Assembly: GCF_029623755.1 (NCBI RefSeq)
Contig: NZ_CP121106.1
Coordinates: 3,166,352 to 3,230,351, forward strand
Direction: 5' to 3'
From: Altererythrobacter sp. CAU 1644
Lineage (GTDB): Bacteria; Pseudomonadota; Alphaproteobacteria; Sphingomonadales; Sphingomonadaceae
DNA length: 64,000 nucleotides
Below the pieces are notes generated by a model. It was not told the origin of the DNA. It ran no database searches and worked only from the letters and a program-made list of their open reading frames with translations. This document shows, piece by piece, positions 14,016 through 22,269 of this stretch (position 1 is its first letter; every line of letters starts with the position of its first letter). A program made the translations under genes and the position numbers.

Positions 14016-15989
14016 TCAGGCTGCCTGCTCGGCAATCTCGTCAGTTCCTTCGGCGTTGACCGCCTCGTCTCCGTCGTGGTCGGCCAATTCGACTTCTTCA
14101 GAATCGTTGAACCGCATGATCGGCGGAACCCAAGCCTGCGCCCGTTCCTTGACCTCGGGCTCGCCAATGAAGTTGCCCGAGAAGATGCGTTCGGCAGCGC
14201 TCGCAAGCTCAGCCTTCTTCGATGCGGCATAACGACTGACCAGTTCGGGACCGCCGGCGGCGTCGAGCGCTTCGAGCGTGCGCGCCTTAGCCACCCGGTC
14301 GAAGTAGTTTTTCGCCGTGGGACGCCACCAATGCGCGGTCTCGATTTCGAGGAGCGAGCCGAGTGCCTCGTGCATCGGCACCGATCGTTCGCCTTCGCAG
14401 GCAAGGCTGGCAACCAGAGTGCGCGAGACGACATGGCCAAGCCATGCTGAGCGCGCCTCGTCGGAAAGCGCTCGGAATTTCGCGAACCGCTCGACATCGC
14501 TTTCACCCGCACGCCAGTTTTCATCGAGCGACCCGGCGAACTCGGCAAGCGCGGCACTCGCCGGCGCATCCTTCGCCTCGAACCCGGTGATAGGCCCGGA
14601 CGCGACCGAGCCAACGAGGGTCGACGCTTTCTTGGCGCGCCAGTCGTGCCCATCGGCATCGGCGAGCGTGAAGACCATGAAGTCGAGCGCTAGTGCCGGG
14701 TCGTTGGCGAGATGGATTGCCAGGATGTCGCGGCGCTGCATTGCGAGTTCGTCGAGCAGGCGCTGGGAAAGCGAGCTCCCCTTGGGCTTAGCCGCACCGC
14801 TCTCTTCAATGGCCTCGACCACGCCTTCGTCAGCGATGACCTCGGTCTCGGTGTAGAACTGCGGGACCAGGGTCGGCTCGCCATTGCGCGAGAGGACGAG
14901 GAAGGCGCCGGCCTCCGGTTTCAGTTCGTCGGCGAGTACCGGCGGCCGGTCATTGAGCACGCGCATGGCACGGTCGATCACCACTAGTTCCTTCTCGGCC
15001 TTGGCGACCTCGTCCTCGTCGCTGTCCTCGTCTTCGAGCACAGCGGCGACGCGGTCGTAGTCGGCCTCGAGCTCGCCGAGTTCCTGAGCTTCCTGTTCGG
15101 TCATCGGCGCAGGGTCGCAAGGCAGACGGCTCAGACCTTCGACGAGGTCATGGCTGACGTAGTTGCCAAGGGTCGGGCGCACCCAGGCAAGGCCATATTC
15201 GAGCGCGGCCTTTTCTGCGGCTTCGTCCATGGCCTTGTGCGCGAGGTCCTCGAGCAGCGCGACATCGATCCAGCTCTCGCTGGCATCATCGTCGAACAGT
15301 TCGCGCTCGATCCGACCACCTGCGTCGAGATAGGCATCGCGTCCGACTAGCACAGCTCGCGGATCGGAACCGCGCACCGTGGCATCGAGCACCATGCGGC
15401 GGATCGTGTCGGGCGTGATCTGGTACCAGGCGTGCTGCAGCTCAGCATAGACATGCGCCTGGCGCTCGACGTCGGAAATCGCGCCGTAGGCCTTGGCCAT
15501 GTCGAGCGTGATCGTGCCTTCGGCGAGCGCTTCGAAGACGCAAGGCGCGAGACTTGCCAGGCGCAGACGCCCTTCGACGAACCGGACGGTGAGGCCGAAG
15601 CGGCGCGCCACGTCTTCGGTGGTAGCCCCTGCCTCGATGATGGAGGCGAAGGCCTGCGCCTCGTCGGCGGGGTTCATCGCGAGGCGCTGGAAGTTCTCAG
15701 CAAGACTGGCTTCGCGCACTTCGCTTTCTTCGCCTTCGATGACGAGGCAGGTGACCTCGTGGTTCTCGGGCAAGGTGCCCTCTTCGGCCAGCGCCTGCAG
15801 CGCGGTGAGACGGCGACCGCCGGCCTCGACTTCGAACTTGCCGCGCTTTCCTTTGCGCACGACGAGGTTCTGCAGCAGGCCGCGCGCAGCAATGTCTGCC
15901 CGCAGCTGGAGGTCGGCCAGCACGTCGCTCGACTTGCGAACGTTGCGCGGGCTCGGGACGAGCTTCTTCAAGGGAATCGACTGGATCAT
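14016..15989 (-). CDS. Large ParB/RepB/Spo0J-family protein
   Basis: The 657-residue protein has an N-terminal ParB/Srx-like CTP-binding domain (IPLKKLVPSPRNVRKSSD, GLLQNLVVRK, AGGRRLTALQAL), the conserved SLAENFQRLAMNPADEAQAF and a helix-turn-helix (TTEDVARRFGLTVRFVEGRL). The next 450 residues are acidic and not recognised, far longer than chromosomal ParB. No ParA is seen in the window. Long ParB-like proteins of this kind are frequent on alphaproteobacterial plasmids and ICEs, where their role is unclear: partition, gene regulation or establishment. The ATG at 15987-15989 has CAGGAG upstream. It is the last gene of a minus-strand run primase, helicase, ParB. Confidence 0.88.
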   Translation of the reverse strand: MIQSIPLKKLVPSPRNVRKSSDVLADLQLRADIAARGLLQNLVVRKGKRGKFEVEAGGRRLTALQALAEEGTLPENHEVTCLVIEGEESEVREASLAENFQRLAMNPADEAQAFASIIEAGATTEDVARRFGLTVRFVEGRLRLASLAPCVFEALAEGTITLDMAKAYGAISDVERQAHVYAELQHAWYQITPDTIRRMVLDATVRGSDPRAVLVGRDAYLDAGGRIERELFDDDASESWIDVALLEDLAHKAMDEAAEKAALEYGLAWVRPTLGNYVSHDLVEGLSRLPCDPAPMTEQEAQELGELEADYDRVAAVLEDEDSDEDEVAKAEKELVVIDRAMRVLNDRPPVLADELKPEAGAFLVLSRNGEPTLVPQFYTETEVIADEGVVEAIEESGAAKPKGSSLSQRLLDELAMQRRDILAIHLANDPALALDFMVFTLADADGHDWRAKKASTLVGSVASGPITGFEAKDAPASAALAEFAGSLDENWRAGESDVERFAKFRALSDEARSAWLGHVVSRTLVASLACEGERSVPMHEALGSLLEIETAHWWRPTAKNYFDRVAKARTLEALDAAGGPELVSRYAASKKAELASAAERIFSGNFIGEPEVKERAQAWVPPIMRFNDSEEVELADHDGDEAVNAEGTDEIAEQAA

Positions 15990-16093
15990 AGGTGTTCTCC
16001 TGATGGATTGAAGGCGCAGGTGAGGATCACGAGGCCCACAAGCCCAAAGGGCTCCCTCCACTCTCATTCTGAGAATGGGGTCTGCCCGAGGGA
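15990..16093 (-). promoter_or_regulatory. Leader of the ParB-like gene
   Basis: It has the Shine-Dalgarno ATCAGGAG, a possible distant CCTGAT/ATCAGG pairing, a small AGCCC-aaa-GGGCT hairpin (16041-16053), and a purine-rich box GAGAGTGGAGGGAGC on the minus strand (16051-16065). Confidence 0.4.
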
Positions 16094-19000
16094 TCAGGCG
16101 GCAAGCGCGGGAAGGATCAAAGAGGCTTTCGACACCGGGACGAACAGCCGCGTGCGGTAGCGGATGATCTCGGTGAAGCAGCCCTTGTTCTTGTACCAGT
16201 CGAGCCGGTCGGGCGAGAACCCGGTCAGTTCAAGGCGCTGTTCGCCGCCGACCAGCGAGCGCTTCACAGTCAGGGAGTCGTGGCTTGCGAGGCACAGCGG
16301 TTTGCCGCTGGCGAGGACGAGGTCGCCGATCTGCTCTGCCGATGGTCCGGTAACCCCGGAAAGGCCAAAGGTATCGGCGATTGCAGCGAGATCGACATCG
16401 AGCACTTCGCGGCCGATGATCGACTGGCCGTCCTCGGCAACGAGCCGGGTGACGCGGACATGATCGCCGGGGAGGCGCTTCCAGACCGGGAGCAGCAGTC
16501 CGGTGGCGAGATGGACGCGCTCGGTAACCGGTGATTTGGCCGCCTCTTCTTCCTCGGTCCTCCAGGCGCTGGTGAACGCAGTGACGCCAATTTCTTCCCA
16601 GTGGCTCTCACCGAGTGCCTCAAGTGTCCAGTTCGCGGACTTGAGCGGTCGCAGAAGGCGCCGACGTTCGATCACGGCCCCGTCGTCAGCGATAAGGCGC
16701 CGGGCAGGAACCGAGAGGGCGACCTTGCCCGAGCGCGTATTGCGCATCGGGATAGCGTGCGGGCTGCCGATCTCGTGCATCCGCACCAGGCGCTGCAATC
16801 GCAGAGGCCGAAGGTGCCTCGTCATTTCGAGCGAGACGAGACGGGTCTCGGCTCCGGTCACGGGATCGGTGCGCAGGAGTTCATCTGCCAGGACATTGAA
16901 ACGATCAACCCTGACGGTTTCCAGTCCCTGGTCGAGCGTTCCGGCCTCGCGCGCGGCTTCGATCCGCGCTTCGACGAGACCAAGGTATTCATCAAATATG
17001 GCGTTCTGGAGCGCGATCGGCAGCGCGAGAATGCGGTTGAGCCAACGCTGAATCGTCGGGAGATTGTCGGTCAGCCCGCCATCGGGGTTTTCGAGCCGGA
17101 GACCCGTACGCTCGACAAAATTCCCGAAACTCGTGGCTTCGAGCTTGCCGTCATAGAGCAGCTGGAACCAGCGGCTGAGCGCGTCGCGCGCATAGTCGCT
17201 TTCGAGATTGTCGGCCGGGTCGAACAGGTTCTGACCGCCCGTCTGGCGCTGGCCGCGCGTCAGCGCGCCCAATGCGTCGAGCCTTCGCGCAATGGTTGAG
17301 ATGAATCGGCGTTCGCCCTTTACGTCGGTGGTTACCGGCCGAAACAGCGGGGCCGAGGCCTGGTTGGTGCGGTTGGTACGACCAAGACCCTGGATGGCGT
17401 TGTCCGCGCGCCAGCCCGGCTCGAGCAGGAAATGAACCCTGCGCTGCTGGTTTCGGCAGCCGAGGTCGGCATGATAGGATCGCCCCGTGCCGCCCGCATC
17501 CGAGAAGACCAGGATGCGCTTGATCCCTTCCATGAAGCTTTGGGCTTCGGCGACATTGGCGCTGGGGCTACGCCGTTCGAGGCGCTGCTCACCATCGCGG
17601 CCCAGTACAAGCCTGCGGGTCCGGCCCGTGACTTCGGCCACGGCGTCGGTTCCGAAATGTTCGATAATCGCATCGAGCGCAGTGGCGATGGGCGGCAGTG
17701 CGCAAAGCTGTTCGATCAGCGCATCGCGCACAGCAATGGCGCGCGGGCAGAAAACGGGATTGCCCTCTCCGTCGCTCATCGCCTCGGAGCGAAGATTGCC
17801 GTCCTCGTCGGCGAATACCTGCATCAATCGTATCGGGAAGCTCTTCGTAAGGTAGTCGATGACGTATTCACGCGGGGACAGATCGATATCGAGAGCTTCG
17901 CGTTCTTCCACGGTAAGGTCGGCAAGGCGCCGGTCGAGCATGGCCTCGGCGGTCGAGACCAGCTGCACGACAACCGAATTCTCTTCGCCAAGCGCTACTT
18001 CCATCGCGGGGATCAGGCTCGGCAATTTCATCGAAAGCAGGAGCTGGGCAAAGAAGCGCTGCTTGGTGCCTTCGAAGATCGATAGCGCCGCAGCCTTGGC
18101 ATTGCGGTTGAGCGTGTCGCCGCTGTCCTCGTCGACCACGCGGGTTGCTTCGAGCGCAGCTTCGAGGTTGCGGTGGATGATCGCCCAGGCATCAGCATAG
18201 GCATCGTAGATCCGTACCTGTGCTTCGGTCAGGCTATGTTCGAGGATGTCGTACTCGACCCCGGCGAAGGACAGCGCACGGGCAAGATAGAGGCCCTGGG
18301 CCTTGAGATCACGGGCGACGAGCTCCATCGCCGCGACGCCGCCAGCGCGGATCTCGGTCATGAATGCCTCGTGGGTCGGAAAAGCGGTCTCGGGTCCCCA
18401 AAGGCCGAGGCGGGAAGTGTAACCGAGGTTGGCGATATCCGAAGCGCCAGTGGCAGACGCGTAAAGCACGCGGGCGCGCGGCAAGTGGTTCTGCAGCCTG
18501 ACGCCCGCCATCCCTTGTTCAGAGCCCTTGACCTTGCCGCGGATTGAAGAGCCCCCGAGCGCATTAGCCATCGCATGGGCTTCGTCGAAAGCGATCACGC
18601 CGTCGAAATCCTCGCCCGCCCAGGCAAGGATCTGGTCGAGCCGCGTATCCTCGGCGCGGCCCGAGCGCAGCGTCGGATAGGTGACGAAGAGAATGCCTTC
18701 GGACATCGTTACGGGCTGGCCGAGTTTCCAGCGCGAGAGCGGCTGGAGATCGAGCGGTAGTCCGCCAAGCGCTTCCCAGTCGCGGCGTGCATCTTCGAGC
18801 AGCGCCTCGTTCTTGGTGATCCAGACATGCCGGCGCTCGCCTGCGAGCCAGCGGTCCATGATGACCGCTGCGATCTGCCGTCCCTTGCCCGCTCCGGTCC
18901 CGTCGCCAAGGAAGAAGCCCTGCCGGTAGGTGTGCCCATCTTCGGACAGCTCCAGCGAGGTGGCTTCCTGGCTGACCTTGAACTGACCTGGAAGATCACG

Positions 19001-20341
19001 CGAAAATGCCTGGGCAGCGTAAACGAGTGTCTCGCATTGCGCTTCGGACAGCAGGCCATCGGCCTGCCAACCTGCGGGAAGGCGCGGGCAAACATCGGGC
19101 TGCGGTGCCGCGACCGAACCCATGGCGACCGATTCCACGAGCGGGGTGGGATGGACCGGCGCATCTTCGAAGGCGATGCGGCTGGGCCGGTAAGGCAGGT
19201 AGATGCCTGCCTGTTCGGGCACAGGCGCGGGGTCGGCGAGGACCGAATAGGCAAGGTCGATCGCATTCGCGCTGGCTGCTGGTGTCGCGGCGAACGGCGC
19301 CACCGGCCGAACCGGCGCGCTTTGGGTCGAAGTCTTGCAAACGAGGCGCACTGGCTTGCCGACTGGCAGGCGATGGATGTTGGCGGATGTCTGCGCACGG
19401 GGCGGAAGCGCAGTGATAAGCTCGTGGAGCGCGATCAGGTCGGCAGTATCTCCGGTGATCGCGGGCGAAGCCGCAGTCGGCGTCTTGTCGAACACGACCA
19501 GTCGAACGGCAATCCCCGTCCCTGTCCGGCGAAACATCTGCTCCAAGCGGACATTGAGCACGAGCGACGTTTCGTCCTGTGCTTTGGCGAAAGCGGAAGC
19601 ATCGAAGCCTTCGGGCATGATGGCGACTATCCTCGCCCCATTTGCAGCCACTCGGATCGCACCGCGCAGGTGACGCATGGCGGTCTCACCGTCCTTGCCG
19701 CGTTCCTGGCTGCGGGCGAATGGCGGGTTCATCAGCACGACCGACGGAACAGGGCCGCGCACCAGGTCGGCGATCAGCTCCCCGTCATACGTGGTGATCG
19801 CGGCTGCGGGGAAGATGTGGCCGAGGCAGTCTCGTCTTGCCGGATCGATCTCGTTGAGGAGCAGCGAAGCGTTCTGGACGCTGCCCCAAAGCGCAAGGGC
19901 GCCATTACCGGCGGATGGTTCGAGAAGCGTGTCTTGCGCAGCAACTGCTGCGGCCTTCGCCATCAGCCAGGCCAGCATTGGCGGGGTCGAGAACTGTTGG
20001 AGCTCGACCTGTGCTTCGCTGCGCACGTGCCGCGGCGGCAAAGCTGCTTCGAGCCAGTCGAACCGCGCTTCGGCTTCGTGTACATTCGTCGCCAGATCGA
20101 TCCGTGAGGACTCTCGAAGCCAGAGTAGTGCGCCGATCTCGACCGCGCTGTTGTAGTCGTCGATCGTCCAGGCACCTCCCCAGTCGAGAACACCGGTCTC
20201 TTCGGCGAACAGCCCGGAAATGTCGGTACGGGTAAGATGACGACCCGAAGCAAGAAGCGCGGCAACTCGGGTGCCAATGGCATAGGCCAAGGGTATGGAC
20301 GGCAACTGCTCGCCGGCGGGAAACAGGTCTGATTGAAACAT
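16094..20341 (-). CDS. Methyltransferase fused to strawberry-notch-type helicase
   Basis: The 1415-residue protein joins two enzymes. Residues about 100-290 form an N6-adenine-type methyltransferase with SAM motif EPSAGNGAL (141-149) and catalytic NPPF (205-208). From about 430 follows a superfamily 2 ATPase of the strawberry-notch type with Walker A GDGTGAGKGR (479-488), DEAH (586-589), SATGASD and a helicase C part (QGLGRTNRTNQ). Such giant fusions occur on conjugative plasmids and ICEs and are thought to modify or protect incoming DNA, but no role is proven. The ATG at 20339-20341 has CAGGAGG upstream. The upstream primase gene ends inside its leader. Confidence 0.9.
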   Translation of the reverse strand: MFQSDLFPAGEQLPSIPLAYAIGTRVAALLASGRHLTRTDISGLFAEETGVLDWGGAWTIDDYNSAVEIGALLWLRESSRIDLATNVHEAEARFDWLEAALPPRHVRSEAQVELQQFSTPPMLAWLMAKAAAVAAQDTLLEPSAGNGALALWGSVQNASLLLNEIDPARRDCLGHIFPAAAITTYDGELIADLVRGPVPSVVLMNPPFARSQERGKDGETAMRHLRGAIRVAANGARIVAIMPEGFDASAFAKAQDETSLVLNVRLEQMFRRTGTGIAVRLVVFDKTPTAASPAITGDTADLIALHELITALPPRAQTSANIHRLPVGKPVRLVCKTSTQSAPVRPVAPFAATPAASANAIDLAYSVLADPAPVPEQAGIYLPYRPSRIAFEDAPVHPTPLVESVAMGSVAAPQPDVCPRLPAGWQADGLLSEAQCETLVYAAQAFSRDLPGQFKVSQEATSLELSEDGHTYRQGFFLGDGTGAGKGRQIAAVIMDRWLAGERRHVWITKNEALLEDARRDWEALGGLPLDLQPLSRWKLGQPVTMSEGILFVTYPTLRSGRAEDTRLDQILAWAGEDFDGVIAFDEAHAMANALGGSSIRGKVKGSEQGMAGVRLQNHLPRARVLYASATGASDIANLGYTSRLGLWGPETAFPTHEAFMTEIRAGGVAAMELVARDLKAQGLYLARALSFAGVEYDILEHSLTEAQVRIYDAYADAWAIIHRNLEAALEATRVVDEDSGDTLNRNAKAAALSIFEGTKQRFFAQLLLSMKLPSLIPAMEVALGEENSVVVQLVSTAEAMLDRRLADLTVEEREALDIDLSPREYVIDYLTKSFPIRLMQVFADEDGNLRSEAMSDGEGNPVFCPRAIAVRDALIEQLCALPPIATALDAIIEHFGTDAVAEVTGRTRRLVLGRDGEQRLERRSPSANVAEAQSFMEGIKRILVFSDAGGTGRSYHADLGCRNQQRRVHFLLEPGWRADNAIQGLGRTNRTNQASAPLFRPVTTDVKGERRFISTIARRLDALGALTRGQRQTGGQNLFDPADNLESDYARDALSRWFQLLYDGKLEATSFGNFVERTGLRLENPDGGLTDNLPTIQRWLNRILALPIALQNAIFDEYLGLVEARIEAAREAGTLDQGLETVRVDRFNVLADELLRTDPVTGAETRLVSLEMTRHLRPLRLQRLVRMHEIGSPHAIPMRNTRSGKVALSVPARRLIADDGAVIERRRLLRPLKSANWTLEALGESHWEEIGVTAFTSAWRTEEEEAAKSPVTERVHLATGLLLPVWKRLPGDHVRVTRLVAEDGQSIIGREVLDVDLAAIADTFGLSGVTGPSAEQIGDLVLASGKPLCLASHDSLTVKRSLVGGEQRLELTGFSPDRLDWYKNKGCFTEIIRYRTRLFVPVSKASLILPALAA

Positions 20342-20421
20342 GGCAATTCGTCCTCCTGATGGGGGCATCGGGACACGCCCTCTGCCGGATCAAGAAATCG
20401 AGAAGCCCTCTCTCCTCTAAC
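20342..20421 (-). promoter_or_regulatory. Leader of the methyltransferase-helicase gene
   Basis: On the minus strand CTTGAT can pair, with one wobble, with the ATCAGG that opens the Shine-Dalgarno, and GGGC with GCCC inside it. A purine-rich box TAGAGGAGAGAGGGC (20405-20419) overlaps the primase stop codon. Confidence 0.4.
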
Positions 20422-21331
20422 GCGCCGCTTTGCGGCGCAGCCATGCTATGAGTTCATCGTTCCAGTCGGTATCGCTTGGATGTGGCTTGCGGACTTGGAT
20501 CGTCCGCCCTTCCTGCGCGTAGGCTCCGAGGCCACGCGAGGCGGCCAGCTCGCCGCCAGCATCATGATCGACGAACAGATGAAGCTCGGTCACACTCTCG
20601 GGAATGCTTACGAGACCGAAACGCTCATTCCCAAGGGTCGCCCAAACGGGAATGCCGGTGAGCGCATAGGCTGACAACGCGCTCTCGATCCCCTCGGCAA
20701 GGCCGAGCTTCCCGGAAACCGGAGCAAAGAGACGGACAGCAGCTTCACCGAGCGAGCCAAGCGCGCGCTTTGGCTTGTCGAAGGTGGCCTTGGTTGAAGC
20801 CTCGGTGGACAAAAACGTGCGGTGGATCGCGATCGGCCCCTCATCGAGGCTGACCGCCGCAATCATAGCGGGAAGAAAGCGGGCCTGTCCTTTCGGCCCG
20901 AGCGGCGTTTGCGGATGAAAGCGAAGAGCTGAAGATGCGGCCAGGATGCCGCGGCTCTCGAGGTAGGCCTTCGCCGGACTGGCACCCAATGGTTCCGCTT
21001 CGCGCCAGATCCTCAACGCTGCTGCCGAGGGTGTGCGTAGCCTTGTTGGCTCGATCTGATCCTCGGCCGAAGAACCCGAGAAAAACCTGGCCACCTCGAA
21101 ACCTTCGCGCGCCATTGCGGAAAGCACGCTCTGTTGATCGCAGCCCGCAAAGCAATGGAAGAGAATAGCCTTTCGGCCGAGCGTCACGCCGAGCGAAGGT
21201 GTGCGGTCATCATGCGCGGGACAGCACGCCATCCCCTTTGTGCCTGACCATTTGCCCCCTCGGCTTTCGCAGATGTTGCGGGCGGTGTCCTCAAGCGAGG
21301 TACGTGACAGGGTTGAATTCGAAACAGGCAT
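20417..21331 (-). CDS. Toprim-domain DNA primase
   Basis: The 304-residue protein starts with a zinc-binding region (CCPAHDDRTPSLGVTLG, then FHCFAGC) like the CHC2 finger of DnaG primases and ends with a Toprim domain: GLAEGIESALSAYALTG with its catalytic glutamate and LHLFVDHDAGGELAASR with the DxD. It lacks the helicase-interaction domain and is much shorter than DnaG, as plasmid-type primases often are. It probably primes the complementary strand after transfer or replicates the excised circle (inference). The ATG at 21329-21331 has GGAG upstream. It heads the primase, helicase, ParB run and is divergent from the transglycosylase gene. Confidence 0.88.
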   Translation of the reverse strand: MPVSNSTLSRTSLEDTARNICESRGGKWSGTKGMACCPAHDDRTPSLGVTLGRKAILFHCFAGCDQQSVLSAMAREGFEVARFFSGSSAEDQIEPTRLRTPSAAALRIWREAEPLGASPAKAYLESRGILAASSALRFHPQTPLGPKGQARFLPAMIAAVSLDEGPIAIHRTFLSTEASTKATFDKPKRALGSLGEAAVRLFAPVSGKLGLAEGIESALSAYALTGIPVWATLGNERFGLVSIPESVTELHLFVDHDAGGELAASRGLGAYAQEGRTIQVRKPHPSDTDWNDELIAWLRRKAAR

Positions 21332-21370
21332 ACCGGCTCCATCGCCTCACAATTGCCCCCTCCAGACGAA

Positions 21371-21383
21371 CCCCTCTCCTCTC
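21371..21383 (-). promoter_or_regulatory. Purine-rich box upstream of primase gene
   Basis: GAGAGGAGAGGGG on the minus strand lies 40-52 bases before the primase start. It resembles boxes at 9331-9345, 16051-16065 and 20405-20419. Confidence 0.35.
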
Positions 21384-21403
21384 GGATAAACTTGCAAAAA
21401 AAA

Positions 21404-21418
21404 CGTTTTCCTACACCC
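21404..21418 (-). repeat. Second copy of a 15-base element repeat
   Basis: GGGTGTAGGAAAACG on the minus strand is identical to 4220-4234 in the oriT candidate, in opposite orientation. It lies in the divergent gap between primase and transglycosylase genes, next to an A8 tract. Confidence 0.6.
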
Positions 21419-21471
21419 ATTTGTTCTATTTATGTTCTCTTGCGGATCGAGGCAACGTGAAAGGTAATTCA

Positions 21472-22062
21472 ATGCGAATGTCTCTGGTGGCTTGCGGTTG
21501 CGGTGCGCTCGCGATTGCGATTTCGGGATCCGCGCACGCGCAGGAGTTTCAGGTCTTCGACCATGACCTCGGCACAGTTGAGGTTACAAACGACAAAGGG
21601 CGCGCTTTCAACCCGACTGCAATCCACTTGGGCAAGCCAGATGGCGGCGCGGCCTATATCGATAGAAGCTTCAAGGAAGCCTTGTATGAGCCACTCATCC
21701 GGCAAGCTGAAGCGCGATACCAATTGCCGCCTCGACTGCTTCAGGCCCTGATTTGGCAGGAATCGCGGTTCAACCCGATGGCAATCAGTCCGGCTGGCGC
21801 CGCTGGGCTCGCTCAACTCATGCCGGGAACGGCAAGAGAACTTGGTGTCAGCAATCGCCACGATCCGGCTGAGAACATCGATGGCGGCGCGCGGTATCTG
21901 AAGCAGATGCTAGAGCGCTTCGGTGCGATCCATCTCGCGCTGGCCGCATACAATGCTGGTCCCGGCGCCGTGTCGCGAGCCGGCGGAATACCGAAAAATC
22001 GTGAAACACCTGGATATGTGAAGAGCGTTATCGACCGATGGATGGCATACGGTTCGATATGA
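21472..22062 (+). CDS. VirB1-like lytic transglycosylase
   Basis: The 196-residue protein has a signal peptide (MRMSLVACGCGALAIAISGS, cleavage near AHAQ) and a soluble lytic transglycosylase domain: catalytic glutamate in LIWQESRFNPMA, then GLAQLMPGTA, IDGGARYL and AAYNAGPGAV. Enzymes of this type open the peptidoglycan for a type IV secretion channel. It is the only mating-channel-related gene in the window besides the coupling protein. AAGG lies before the ATG at 21472; a second in-frame ATG follows two codons later. The stop overlaps the next gene by four bases. Confidence 0.9.
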   Translation: MRMSLVACGCGALAIAISGSAHAQEFQVFDHDLGTVEVTNDKGRAFNPTAIHLGKPDGGAAYIDRSFKEALYEPLIRQAEARYQLPPRLLQALIWQESRFNPMAISPAGAAGLAQLMPGTARELGVSNRHDPAENIDGGARYLKQMLERFGAIHLALAAYNAGPGAVSRAGGIPKNRETPGYVKSVIDRWMAYGSI

Positions 22063-22262
22063 CTACGAATCGGAAAAGGATCAGCGGACGGCTCGAGCAC
22101 CTTCCTCGGGGAGCCGTAATTGTAACCGATGCCGGAGATCATTGGGTTCTCGAAGACTACGAACCCTCAAACAACGACTTTGGATTTGAGGTTACCGCAG
22201 AGGGTATCGTTGTCGGGTTCGACCGCCTTCGCGTCGAATGGCTGGGGCAGGTGCCCGCCTAG
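22059..22262 (+). CDS. Small DUF5818-like protein
   Basis: The 67-residue protein starts MTTNRKRISGRLEHLPRGAV and continues with VTDAGDHWVLEDYEPSN, ending VTAEGIVVGFDRLRVEWLG. This small beta-rich pattern resembles DUF5818 proteins of sphingomonads, recalled without a search. The ATG overlaps the transglycosylase stop (ATGA), which argues for coupling; an in-frame ATG 21 bases earlier is less likely. It converges on the integrase gene, only seven bases away. Function unknown. Confidence 0.7.
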   Translation: MTTNRKRISGRLEHLPRGAVIVTDAGDHWVLEDYEPSNNDFGFEVTAEGIVVGFDRLRVEWLGQVPA

Positions 22263-22269
22263 GAGCAGG

